DNA from: Paeniglutamicibacter quisquiliarum
GTDB lineage: Bacteria; Actinomycetota; Actinomycetes; Actinomycetales; Micrococcaceae
Reading direction: 5' to 3'
DNA length: 64,000 nt
Assembly: GCF_019084045.1 (NCBI RefSeq)
Contig: NZ_JAHRED010000008.1
Coordinates: 62,001-126,000, forward strand
Below are positions 38,243-48,625 of this stretch, piece by piece (position 1 is the first letter of the stretch; each line of letters opens with the position of its first letter). The position numbers were made by a program, and so were the translations under genes. The notes below the pieces were generated by a model. The model searched no databases and was not told the origin of the DNA. It saw only the letters and a program-made list of their open reading frames with translations.

Positions 38243-38998
38243 TTACCGGGCCACCGGGTGCTGCGGGCTGGAAATGTCGTACACCTTGATGGGTGCCTTC
38301 TTGTCCTTCGGGGCCCCCAAAAGTGCCTCCAGGACCTGGGTCTTGAGCGCCGCGTCCTGGTCGTTGCCCCAAATCACCAGTTGTCCGCTGTTGAGCTTGA
38401 GCTCGACAAAGTCCTTGCTGGTGGCCGTCGCGTGATCCACGTTCGCCAATAGCTTATCCGGTAGTTCTGAGAGAACCCGGGTGAGCATCGAAAACACCTT
38501 GGGGTCCTTGGTCACCTTCGAGGATCGGATGGTGGGAAGCTTCGGCTTGTCCTTCGCCCTCAGCGAGGCCAGGACCTGCCCCTCGGGACCCACCAGGGAG
38601 CGCTTCTTCCCTTCGAGCAGCACCGCCACGGGGACGAATTCGACGACCTGGACGTGCAGCGTGTTGGGCGCCTCGGCCTGGACGATTGCGTCCTTCACGG
38701 CGGGCTCCCCCGCCAGCAGCTCCATGACCCGTCCGGTCCCGACCCGCGAGAGCGGCACGCCGTGCAGCGGCTCGAGGGCCTGTTCGACGGTCCTGTCGCT
38801 GACCAGCGAATTGCCCGAGACCGTGACCGACTTGATCGCCAGGATCGGCGAAAACGTCAGCACGAGGACCAGGACGACCACGAGACCTGCGACCACCGAT
38901 CCGCCGATGAGCCAACGCCGCCTGGCGCGCACCCCGGGATCCTCGGGCAGGTCCAGGACATTGTTGGGGCCCTGCCCGTGCCCGGCCTTGCCTGCCAT
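38243..38998 (-). CDS. ftsQ: Cell-division protein FtsQ (DivIB)
   Basis: Bitopic divisome assembly protein. 251 residues: a short cytoplasmic tail, one membrane helix at about 30-50 (LIGGSVVAGLVVVLVLVL), a POTRA domain (SVTVSGNSLVSDRTVEQALEP), and the FtsQ extracellular domain. The ATG at 38998 overlaps the last base of the murC TGA (TGATG). Confidence 0.93.
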   Translation of the reverse strand: MAGKAGHGQGPNNVLDLPEDPGVRARRRWLIGGSVVAGLVVVLVLVLTFSPILAIKSVTVSGNSLVSDRTVEQALEPLHGVPLSRVGTGRVMELLAGEPAVKDAIVQAEAPNTLHVQVVEFVPVAVLLEGKKRSLVGPEGQVLASLRAKDKPKLPTIRSSKVTKDPKVFSMLTRVLSELPDKLLANVDHATATSKDFVELKLNSGQLVIWGNDQDAALKTQVLEALLGAPKDKKAPIKVYDISSPQHPVAR

Positions 38999-40398
38999 CA
39001 GCTGCCCAGACGTTTTTCCAGCGCGGCCACGATGGCGCCGGCCTGCTCGGTGACGTCCCCGGCGCCGATGGTCATGATCACGTCCCCGGGGCTGGCCAGG
39101 TCCGCAAGCACCTCGGCGGCCCGTGCCATGGACACCAGCCCCCCGGCGGTGTTCAGCTCGCGGGTCAGCAATTCGCTGGTCACCCCGGGAATCGGGGTTT
39201 CACGTGCCGGGTAGATTTCCAGGACGTGCGCCGAATCGGCCAGCGAGAGGGCCGCGGCGAACTCGCGGTGGAATTCCTTGGTGCGGGAGAAGAGGTGCGG
39301 CTGGAACAGGACGTGCACGGCCCCGTCGCCGGCGACCGCGCGGGCGGCGCGCAGGGCGGCGGTCACCTCGGTGGGGTGGTGGGCGTAGTCGTCGAAGACC
39401 CGCACTCCCCCGGCCTCGCCGCGGAAGTCGAAGCGGCGCGCGGCACCGGTGAAGGCACCCAGGCCCGCCACCGCCGCCTCGGGCTCCAGGCCGCAGTCCA
39501 GGCCCACGGCGAAGGCCGCGGCCGCATTGAGCAGGTTGTGGTTTCCCGGCACGGCAAGTTCCAGTTCCGCCGTTTCACCGCTTCCCCACTCCATGGTGCA
39601 GGCGAAGCGCAGTCCGACCGGCTTCGCGTCGCTCAGCCTGCGGTCCGCGCCCTCGGAGAAGCCGTAGGTCTGCACGCGCAACGCCGGGCGCTCGCGGCGC
39701 ATCCGCACGGCCAGGGCCAGGGAGCCCGGATCATCGGCACAGCAGATCAGCAGGCCGGAATCCGGAAGCAGCGAGGCGAAGTCGTAGAACGCCCGGTGCA
39801 CCGCCTCGACGCTGCCGTAGTGGTCAAGGTGGTCGGCCTCGACGTTGGTGATGACCGCGACATCGGGGGCGTAGTTCAGGAACGAGGCATCGGATTCGTC
39901 GGCCTCGGCCACGAACACCCTGCCCTGCCCGTATTCCGCGTTCACGCCCAGCGAGGCGATGTTCGCCCCGACGGCGAAGGTCGGGGAGATCCCGGCCTCG
40001 CGCAGCATGAAGGCGATCAGCGAGGTCGTGGTGGTCTTCCCGTGGGTCCCGGCCACGGTGATGACCCGGTGCCCCTCCATGGTGGCGGCAAGCCCCTCGG
40101 AGCGGTGCAGGATGCGCAGCCCGCGGGCCAGGGCCTCGTCGTATTCCGGGTTGCCCTCCTTGATGATCGAGGAGACCACCACGGTGTCGGCATCGCCGAG
40201 GTTGGCCGCGGCGTAGCCGACATTGATGCGGGCGCCGGCCTGGCGCAGGTCATCGAGCACCGGAAGGTCCTTGGCGTCGGTTCCCGAGACGTTCAGCCCG
40301 CGGGCCAGCATCAGCCTGGCAACCGCCGAGACGCCCACCCCGCCGATGCCCAGCAGGTGGACGTTGCCCAGCGTGGCCAGTGTGTGTTGTTCCTGCAT
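38998..40398 (-). CDS. murC: UDP-N-acetylmuramate--L-alanine ligase
   Basis: First stem-peptide ligase of peptidoglycan synthesis. 466 residues. N-terminal GxGGxG: VHLLGIGGVGVSAVARL; ATP-binding AGTHGKTTTTSL (about 112-123); EADESDASF and the central NVEADHLDHYG; the third domain DDYAHHPTEV. The start ATG at 40398 has AAGGGAC directly upstream, five bases after the murG stop. The open frame runs into murG without meaning. It overlaps ftsQ by one base. Confidence 0.96.
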   Translation of the reverse strand: MQEQHTLATLGNVHLLGIGGVGVSAVARLMLARGLNVSGTDAKDLPVLDDLRQAGARINVGYAAANLGDADTVVVSSIIKEGNPEYDEALARGLRILHRSEGLAATMEGHRVITVAGTHGKTTTTSLIAFMLREAGISPTFAVGANIASLGVNAEYGQGRVFVAEADESDASFLNYAPDVAVITNVEADHLDHYGSVEAVHRAFYDFASLLPDSGLLICCADDPGSLALAVRMRRERPALRVQTYGFSEGADRRLSDAKPVGLRFACTMEWGSGETAELELAVPGNHNLLNAAAAFAVGLDCGLEPEAAVAGLGAFTGAARRFDFRGEAGGVRVFDDYAHHPTEVTAALRAARAVAGDGAVHVLFQPHLFSRTKEFHREFAAALSLADSAHVLEIYPARETPIPGVTSELLTRELNTAGGLVSMARAAEVLADLASPGDVIMTIGAGDVTEQAGAIVAALEKRLGS

Positions 40399-40403
40399 GT
40401 CCC

Positions 40404-41534
40404 TTAGCTTCCCGTGTTGGTGGTTTGTGGCGGTGTTCCGTGGCCGAGCGACTCGCGGATCATGGCGGCCATGACGGCAGCCGCGTCGCTGCGCCCCTGG
40501 GCCTTGGCCGCCGCGCCCATGGCGGCAAGCGCCTGCGGGTCCTTCAGCAGCGGCAGCAGCGTCGTGGCCAGGTAGTCGGGGGTGAAGTCGGCGTCGTCCA
40601 CCAGCAGCGCGCCGCCGGCGGCGACCAGGTCCGCGGCGTTCAGGCGCTGCTCGCCGTTGCCGATGGGCAGCGGGACGAGCACCGAGGGGGTGCCCGCGAC
40701 GGCAAGCTCGCACACCGTCCCTGCCCCGGAGCGGGCGACCATGAGGTCGGCCGCCGCGTAGGCCTGGTCCATGGAGTCGACGTACTCGACCTGCCGGTAT
40801 CCGTCCGCGGCCAGCGGCTTGCCCGCGGCGTCGAGCACGGCCTTGCCGCTCCCGGTGATGTGCAGGACCTGTACCCCGGCGCCCGTGAGTTCGCCCAGGC
40901 CCGCGGCTATGGTCGCGTTGATGGACGCCGCCCCCGAGGATCCTCCGGTGACCACCAGTGCCGGGGCGTCCCCGGTGAAGCCCAGGGCGCGGCGTGCCCC
41001 CTCGCGCTGTGCCTCCCGGTCCATTCCCGCCACGAAGCCGCGCATCGGCATGCCGATGACCTTCGCCCCGGGCAGCCCGGTGCCGCTGAAAGCGGCCCCG
41101 ACGCCGGCGGCGTACCGGGCACCGACCTTGTTGGCCAGCCCGGCGCGCGCGTTGGCCTCGTGGACGAAGATCGGCAGCCCGAGCTTCTTCGCCGCCAGGT
41201 AGACCGGGGTGCACACGTAGCCCCCGACCCCGAGCACCGCCTGGGCGCCCGTGTCGTCAAGGATGGCACCGGCGGCCTTGATCGCGGCGCGGAAGCGGAA
41301 GGGCAGCTTGAGCAGGTCCAGGGAGGGCCGGCGCGGCATGGGGACCTTGGCAATGGTGCGCAGCTCGTACCCGGCCTCGGGCACCAGCCTGGTCTCCAGG
41401 CCGTTGGCGGTTCCCACCGCGGTGATCTGCGTGCTGGGCGCGGCGTCGCGCAGGGCGTCGGCGATGGCAATCATGGGGGTGATGTGTCCGGCCGTTCCGC
41501 CGCCGGCGATCACCACTCGTAGGGGCTCAGTCAT
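40404..41534 (-). CDS. murG: UDP-N-acetylglucosamine--N-acetylmuramyl transferase
   Basis: Peripheral membrane glycosyltransferase that converts lipid I to lipid II. 376 residues. N-terminal [10 protein letters not shown] loop, [21 protein letters not shown], then the C-terminal VTGGSSGA and [24 protein letters not shown] motifs of the GT28 family. ATG at 41534. Confidence 0.96.
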   Translation of the reverse strand: MTEPLRVVIAGGGTAGHITPMIAIADALRDAAPSTQITAVGTANGLETRLVPEAGYELRTIAKVPMPRRPSLDLLKLPFRFRAAIKAAGAILDDTGAQAVLGVGGYVCTPVYLAAKKLGLPIFVHEANARAGLANKVGARYAAGVGAAFSGTGLPGAKVIGMPMRGFVAGMDREAQREGARRALGFTGDAPALVVTGGSSGAASINATIAAGLGELTGAGVQVLHITGSGKAVLDAAGKPLAADGYRQVEYVDSMDQAYAAADLMVARSGAGTVCELAVAGTPSVLVPLPIGNGEQRLNAADLVAAGGALLVDDADFTPDYLATTLLPLLKDPQALAAMGAAAKAQGRSDAAAVMAAMIRESLGHGTPPQTTNTGS

Positions 41535-41570
41535 GGGGATACGTGCACTACTTTCGGAGGGATCGGTGTT

Positions 41571-42872
41571 TCAGGCGGATTCCTTGGCCGCACGGCGCTT
41601 CGCCAGAAGGGCAGCCATGCCGCGCGGGGTTCCGGCCGGTTGCAGTCTAACGCGTTGTTCCCGGGCAAAGGACAGCACCACCCCGATGCCCAGGAAGGCG
41701 GCGAGCAGGGCCGAGCCGCCGGAGGAAATGAAGGGCAGCGGGACGCCGATGACCGGCAGCAGGCCGGTGACCATGCCGATGTTGATGAAGGCCTGGCCAA
41801 TCAGCCAGGCCATGATGCCGCTGATGGCAACGCGCCCGAACACGGTGCCGGTGCGCACCGCGATGCGGTACATGGCGACCGCCAGCATCCCGTAGAGCAC
41901 GATGACGAAGAGGGTGCCCAGCAGGCCCATTTCCTCGCCGAGCACCGCGAAGATGAAGTCGTTCTGGGCCTCGGGGATGTGCGACCACTTCTGCCGCGAC
42001 TGGCCCAGGCCCACGCCGAACCAGCCGCCGGAGGCCAGGGCGAAGAGCCCCTGCTCGGCCTGGTAGCAATAGTCCTGGGGTCCGTCGCCGCAGGCGATGT
42101 GCAGCCACGCCAGGATCCGGCCCATGCGGTTGGGGGCAAGCAGCACCATCGCCACGATCCCCACCACGCCGACCAGGCCGGCGATGCCGAAGAGCTTGGC
42201 CTTCGCTCCCCCGACAAACATCACCACGGCCAGGATCAGCAGCAGGATCAGCGCGGTGCCCAGGTCGCGGCCCAGCAGCACCAAGAGCACCACCAGCAGC
42301 CCGAAGGGCGCCAGCAGCGGGATGACCGCGTGTTTCCACTGGTCCATCAGCTTGGCCTTGCGCTCGACCACCCAGGCGCCCCACAGGGCGAGGGCGACCT
42401 TGGCGAATTCGGAGGGCTGGACCGAGAAGGGACCGAAGTAGATCCAGTTCTTGTTGCCGTAGATTTCCTGCCCGATGAGCAGCACCAGCACCAGCAACAG
42501 CCCCGCCGCCCCGAGTGCCGGCCAGGCCAGCTTCTTCAGCGTCGGCAGGGAAATCAGTTGCATGCACCCCAGGCAGACCACGCCGACCAGCGCCCACAGC
42601 GACTGCTTGAAGAAGGCGTCGAAGGCCGACTGGTTACGCGCGATCGCCTCCACCGAGGAGGAGGACAGCACCATGATCAGGCCCATGAAGGTCAACGCCA
42701 GCGTGGTGCCCAGCACGACGTAGTAGTTGATTTGGGCGCCGCGCAGCGAGGGGTCCTCGATGCGGGTGAACCACTTCGCCAGTCCACGCGGTTCCCGACC
42801 CCGGCCGCGCTTGGGGCCTGCGGTGCCGGCCTTGGCGCTCCTGCCCCGTGGGCTGCGGGATGTGCCGCTCAC
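41571..42872 (-). CDS. ftsW: Septal peptidoglycan glycosyltransferase FtsW
   Basis: SEDS family lipid II polymerase of the divisome. 433 residues with about 10 membrane helices. The N-terminal cytoplasmic tail is basic (about 45 residues). The SEDS catalytic region with the conserved Asp is FGLLVVLLVLLGRDLGTAL, and NDFIFAVLGEEMGLLG and PVIGVPLPFISSGGSALL are also present. GTG at 42872 with AAGGAGCAGTC upstream. Confidence 0.95.
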   Translation of the reverse strand: MSGTSRSPRGRSAKAGTAGPKRGRGREPRGLAKWFTRIEDPSLRGAQINYYVVLGTTLALTFMGLIMVLSSSSVEAIARNQSAFDAFFKQSLWALVGVVCLGCMQLISLPTLKKLAWPALGAAGLLLVLVLLIGQEIYGNKNWIYFGPFSVQPSEFAKVALALWGAWVVERKAKLMDQWKHAVIPLLAPFGLLVVLLVLLGRDLGTALILLLILAVVMFVGGAKAKLFGIAGLVGVVGIVAMVLLAPNRMGRILAWLHIACGDGPQDYCYQAEQGLFALASGGWFGVGLGQSRQKWSHIPEAQNDFIFAVLGEEMGLLGTLFVIVLYGMLAVAMYRIAVRTGTVFGRVAISGIMAWLIGQAFINIGMVTGLLPVIGVPLPFISSGGSALLAAFLGIGVVLSFAREQRVRLQPAGTPRGMAALLAKRRAAKESA

Positions 42873-42881
42873 GACTGCTCC

Positions 42882-44411
42882 TTACCTGGGGTCGTCCCCC
42901 ATGAGCGCACGGACCGCGTCGATGAAGGCATTGCCGCGTTGTGCGTATGAGGAAAATTGGTCCATTGATGCCGCCGCCGGCGCCATCAACACGGTGTCCC
43001 CGGCCTCGGCGATCCCGGCGGCCGCCTTGACGGCCTGCGCCATCACGGCCCAGCCGCTGGCCGTGCCGGTGGTTCCGGCGCCGCCCTCGACACCATTTTC
43101 GCGCACCTCGGCCATGATCACCGGCACCTGCGGTGCGTGTCGTTCAAGGGCGCCGAGCAGCTTGGCGGTGTCGGTGCCGATGACCACGACGGCCTTGAGC
43201 CGCTTGGCATGGGACGATACCAATTCGTCGTATTCCACGCCCTTGGACAGCCCGCCCGCGATCCACACGACGGAGGAGAAGGCCCCCAGCGAGGCGCCGG
43301 CGGCATGGGGGTTGGTCGCCTTGGAGTCGTTGATCCACAGCACGTCGTCGCGGCGGGCAACGGCCTGGATGCGGTGGTCCCCGGAATCGAAGCCGGACAG
43401 TCCCGCGGCCACGGCCGCGGGTTCGACGCCGCAGGCCCGGGCCAGGGCGGCGGCTGCCGCGGCGTTGGCGGCGGTGTGCCGGGGCACGACCTCGCCGATT
43501 TGGTCCAGGGCGATGAGTTCGGCGGCGGAGTTTCGCCGGTCCTCGATGAAGGCGCGGTCCACCAGCAGGTCCTCGACCACCCCGACCATGCTCAGCGACG
43601 GGACTCCGGTGGTGAAGCCGATCGCGCGGCAGCCCTCGACGACGTCGGCATTTTCGACCATGGCCTCCACGACGGGCTCGTCGGCGTTGTAGATGGCCGC
43701 GACGCGGGTGCGCTCGTAGATCTTGGCCTTGTCGGCCTTGTAGTTTTCGAACCCGCCGTGCCAGTCCACGTGGTCCTCGGCGATGTTCAGCACCACGGAG
43801 GCCAGCGGGGAGATGGAGTGGGTGAAGTGCAGCTGGAAGCTGGAGAGCTCCACGGCGATCACGTCGAAGCCCTCCGGGTCGCGGACCGCATCCAGGATGG
43901 GGGTGCCGACGTTGCCGGCGGCGATGGCGCGCAGCCCTGCCGCCTTGAGGATCGACTCGGTCATGCCCACCGTGGTGGTCTTGCCGTTGGTGCCGGTGAT
44001 GACGACCCACTCGGCCAGCTTGCGCCCTTCCTTCTCGCGCACCCGCCAGGCCAGCTCCACGTCGCCCCAGATCTCGATCCCGGCCTCTGCGGCCGCGGCG
44101 AGCATGGGTTGGCGCGGGTTCCAGCCCGGGGAGGCAATGAGCAGTTGCGGCGCCTGGCCGTCGATGGGCGGCAGCGCGTCGGTGTGCCCAGCACCCAGAA
44201 GCACGTCGGCGGCGCCAACGATCTTCAGGGTGTCGGCCCGCGAACGGTTGACCTCGGTGTCCGCACCGTCGATGACGACGACCCGGGCACCGAGTTCGAT
44301 CAGCGTGTCGGCGGCGGAGAAGCCGGACAGGCCCAGGCCCGCCACGACGACCCGCAGTCCCGCCCAGTTCGATTCCCAGCGGGTGAGGTGGTCCAGGCTG
44401 GCGCGGGTCAC
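42882..44411 (-). CDS. murD: UDP-N-acetylmuramoylalanine--D-glutamate ligase
   Basis: Adds D-glutamate to the muropeptide. About 509 residues; ATP loop TGTNGKTTTVGM (about 140), LSSFQLHF, NIAEDHVDWHGG, and the NDSKATNPHAAGASL motif in the C-terminal domain. The start was set to GTG at 44411, overlapping the mraY stop (GTGA); an in-frame ATG at 44426 is the alternative. Confidence 0.94.
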   Translation of the reverse strand: MTRASLDHLTRWESNWAGLRVVVAGLGLSGFSAADTLIELGARVVVIDGADTEVNRSRADTLKIVGAADVLLGAGHTDALPPIDGQAPQLLIASPGWNPRQPMLAAAAEAGIEIWGDVELAWRVREKEGRKLAEWVVITGTNGKTTTVGMTESILKAAGLRAIAAGNVGTPILDAVRDPEGFDVIAVELSSFQLHFTHSISPLASVVLNIAEDHVDWHGGFENYKADKAKIYERTRVAAIYNADEPVVEAMVENADVVEGCRAIGFTTGVPSLSMVGVVEDLLVDRAFIEDRRNSAAELIALDQIGEVVPRHTAANAAAAAALARACGVEPAAVAAGLSGFDSGDHRIQAVARRDDVLWINDSKATNPHAAGASLGAFSSVVWIAGGLSKGVEYDELVSSHAKRLKAVVVIGTDTAKLLGALERHAPQVPVIMAEVRENGVEGGAGTTGTASGWAVMAQAVKAAAGIAEAGDTVLMAPAAASMDQFSSYAQRGNAFIDAVRALMGDDPR

Positions 44412-45507
44412 AGGGCCACGACCCATTCGGAGTAGAAGATCCCCAGGCCGGCGGCCACGAAGAGCCCGCCCAGGATCCAGAACCGTACCACCACGTTCTC
44501 CTCGGCCCAGCCGGAGAGCTCGAAGTGATGCTGCAGCGGAGCCATCTTGAAGACGCGCTTGCCGCCGGAAAGCTTGAAGAACCCGACCTGAATGATCACC
44601 GAGAGCGCGATGAGGACGAAGAGGCCCGCCAGCACGAGCAGCAGGATCTGCGTACGGGAGAGGATGGCGAAGGCGGCGATGGCGCCGCCGATGGCCAGCG
44701 ACCCGGTGTCACCCATGAAGATCTTGGCCGGCTTGGCGTTCCACCACAGGAACCCGACCAGCGCGCCGCAAAGGATCGCGCCGAGCATCGCCAGGTCCAT
44801 GGGGTCGCGGACGGTGTAGCAGACGTTCGAGGTGACGTTGACGCCGCAGGCCTGGTTCTGCTGCCAGATCCCGATGATGGTGTAGGCGCCGAAGACCATG
44901 ATCGAGGCGCCGGTGGCCAGCCCGTCGAGGCCGTCGGTGAGGTTCACGCCGTTGGTGGTGGCGGTGACGATCAGGTTGGACCACAGCACGAACAGGACCA
45001 GCCCGAGCAGCGGGCCGGCAAAGGCCAGGTCCACGTTGGTGTCGCGCAGGAAGGAGATCGCCGTCGAGGCGGGGGTCAGCCCCTGGGCATTGGGGAAATT
45101 CAGCGCCAGCACGGCGAAGCCGATGCCCACCGCGGCCTGCAGCACGATCTTCTCCCAGGCCCGCAGGCCGAGCGAGCGCTTCTTGGCGATCTTGATGAAG
45201 TCGTCCAGGAACCCGACCAGTCCCATGCCGGCGAAGAGCAACAGCACCAGCAGGCCGCTGGCGGTGATGCCGGAGGAGGGCCGCTGCATCAGGGCCAGCA
45301 GCCCGTGGGTGGCGAAGTAGCTGAGGATGACCGCGGCAATGATGATGACCCCGCCCATGGTGGGGGTGCCCGACTTGGTGGCGTGGCTGGTCGGGCCGTC
45401 GTCGCGGACCACCTGCCCGTACTGCCGGCGGGTGAGCATGCGGATGAACAATGGCATGATGACCATCGTGAAGATCAAGGCAATGCCGGATCCCATGATT
45501 AGAGCAA

Positions 45508-45511
<4 letters not shown>
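44408..45511 (-). CDS. mraY: Phospho-N-acetylmuramoyl-pentapeptide transferase
   Basis: Integral membrane enzyme that makes lipid I from UDP-MurNAc-pentapeptide and undecaprenyl phosphate. 367 residues, about ten helices. Motifs GFLDDFIKIAKKRSLGL (the Asp pair), NLTDGLDGLATG, and FMGDTGSLAIGGAIA with the catalytic Asp. The start is GTG at 45511, overlapping the murF stop by 4 bases. Confidence 0.96.
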
Positions 45512-46986
<1,475 letters not shown>

Positions 46987-46999
46987 GGCACCTAGGACT

Positions 47000-48625
47000 T
47001 TACCCTTCATCCGTGGGATCGAAGGAATCGGAAACGGCCGACAGGGGGCTGAAGCCGTGCGCCAGCAGTGCCCGGCGCAGTTCCTCGCGGTCGTCGAGTT
47101 CCAGGTTCTCGCCCATGACTTCCTGGAATACCTCGTGGCCGCGCCCGGCCACCAGGATGGTGTCCCGTTCCCCCGCCAGGGCTACTGCCGCCGCAATTGC
47201 CGCGGCCCGCGGATGGATCTCCCGGACCTCGGTGCGCAGTCCCTGCGCCTGGATTTCCGCACGCGCCCCGGCAGCCACCGCGGCCCGAATGGGTGCGGGG
47301 TCCTCGGAGTGCGGGTCGTCATCAGTGACAATGACCACGTCTGCGTGTCTGGCGGCCACGGCTCCCATGATCGGGCGCTTGGTCGCATCGCGCTCACCGG
47401 TGGCCCCGAAGACCACGATCACCCGGGATCCGGGTTCCGCCGAGCGCACCGATGCCAGGGCACGGGCCAGGGCGTCGGGGTTGTGGGCGAAGTCGACGAT
47501 GGATGCCGGGGCCTCGGCGATGACCTGCATGCGGCCCGGCACCTCGACGGTCAGCGGATTGGCCTCGTTCAGGGCCTCCTGCAGCCGGTCCGGGTCGACC
47601 CCGGACGCCAGGACCATCAGGACGGCCAGGGCCGCGTTGGAGACGTTGAAGTCCCCGGGCAGTCCCGTGCCCAGCTCCAGGACGATCTCCTCGGGCCCGC
47701 GCAGCTGGAACCTGTGGCCCAGCCCGGCCGGGACCACGTTGTCGATGACCCAGTCGGCGTCGGTCGCCGGGTCGCTGGCCAGGGTCCAGACCTCGGCCGT
47801 GGCCTGTGCGGCCATCTTCCGTCCCCACGCGTCGTCCACGGTGATCACCGCGCGGTCGCTGCGCTCCAGGTCGAAGAGCAGCGCCTTGGTGTCGAAGTAT
47901 TCCTGCATGGAGCCATGCAGGTCCAGGTGGTCCTGGGTGAGGTTGGTGAAGCCCGAGACGGCGAAGCGCAGTCCGTCGACCCTCCGGTAGGACAGCGAGT
48001 GGGAAGAGACCTCCATGGTTGCCGCGGCGACGCCGAGTTCCCGCATGCGTGCCATCAGGCCGTGCAGCTGGGGGGCCTCGGGAGTGGTGAGGATGCTGGG
48101 GATCGGCGTCTGCCCGGCGGCAATCTCGATGGTGCCCACCAGGCCGGTCTCCCGCCCCAGGGCGCGGAGCACCGAGCGGATCATGTAGCTGGTGGTGGTC
48201 TTGCCGTTGGTACCGGTGAGCCCGAAGAGTTCGGGACAGGCCTCATCGGTGCCGTAGACCAGGGCGGAGAGTTCCCCGATGACCTCGCGGACCTGGTCCA
48301 CCAGCAGCACCGGCAGCCCGAGGGCCGACGCGGCGGCCTCGCCCTCGATGTCCGTCAGGATGGCGGCGGCGCCGGCCTGGAGGGCTGCCTGGGCGAATTG
48401 TGCCCCGTGGAACCGGGCACCGGGCGCGGCCACATACAAGTCCCCGGGCTGCACGGCGCGGGAGTCCAGGCAGATCCCGGTGACCGTCGCCCCGCCGTCT
48501 CCGATGATGTTCGCGCCGCGCCCGGTCTCATGCAGGTATTCGAGCATTGCGGTCAATGTGGTGGCGCTATTGTCCAGTGGACGCAGCAGGGCTTCCGCCG
48601 CGCGGGGGGTGAGGGCTTCAGGCAT
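47000..48625 (-). CDS. murE: UDP-N-acetylmuramoyl-L-alanyl-D-glutamate ligase (third amino acid), likely L-lysine
   Basis: Adds the third stem-peptide residue. 541 residues: N-terminal UDP-binding domain, ATP loop GLTGTNGKTTTSYMI, YTNLTQDHLDLHGS-like motif GFTNLTQDHLDLHG, C-terminal ligase domain. The amino-acid-binding loop reads DDDPHSEDP (about 435-443) where E. coli MurE has DNPR; the Arg that contacts meso-diaminopimelate is replaced by His. Micrococcaceae generally have L-Lys at position 3, so lysine is inferred. The ATG at 48625 overlaps the last base of the ftsI stop (TAATG). Confidence 0.93.
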   Translation of the reverse strand: MPEALTPRAAEALLRPLDNSATTLTAMLEYLHETGRGANIIGDGGATVTGICLDSRAVQPGDLYVAAPGARFHGAQFAQAALQAGAAAILTDIEGEAAASALGLPVLLVDQVREVIGELSALVYGTDEACPELFGLTGTNGKTTTSYMIRSVLRALGRETGLVGTIEIAAGQTPIPSILTTPEAPQLHGLMARMRELGVAAATMEVSSHSLSYRRVDGLRFAVSGFTNLTQDHLDLHGSMQEYFDTKALLFDLERSDRAVITVDDAWGRKMAAQATAEVWTLASDPATDADWVIDNVVPAGLGHRFQLRGPEEIVLELGTGLPGDFNVSNAALAVLMVLASGVDPDRLQEALNEANPLTVEVPGRMQVIAEAPASIVDFAHNPDALARALASVRSAEPGSRVIVVFGATGERDATKRPIMGAVAARHADVVIVTDDDPHSEDPAPIRAAVAAGARAEIQAQGLRTEVREIHPRAAAIAAAVALAGERDTILVAGRGHEVFQEVMGENLELDDREELRRALLAHGFSPLSAVSDSFDPTDEG

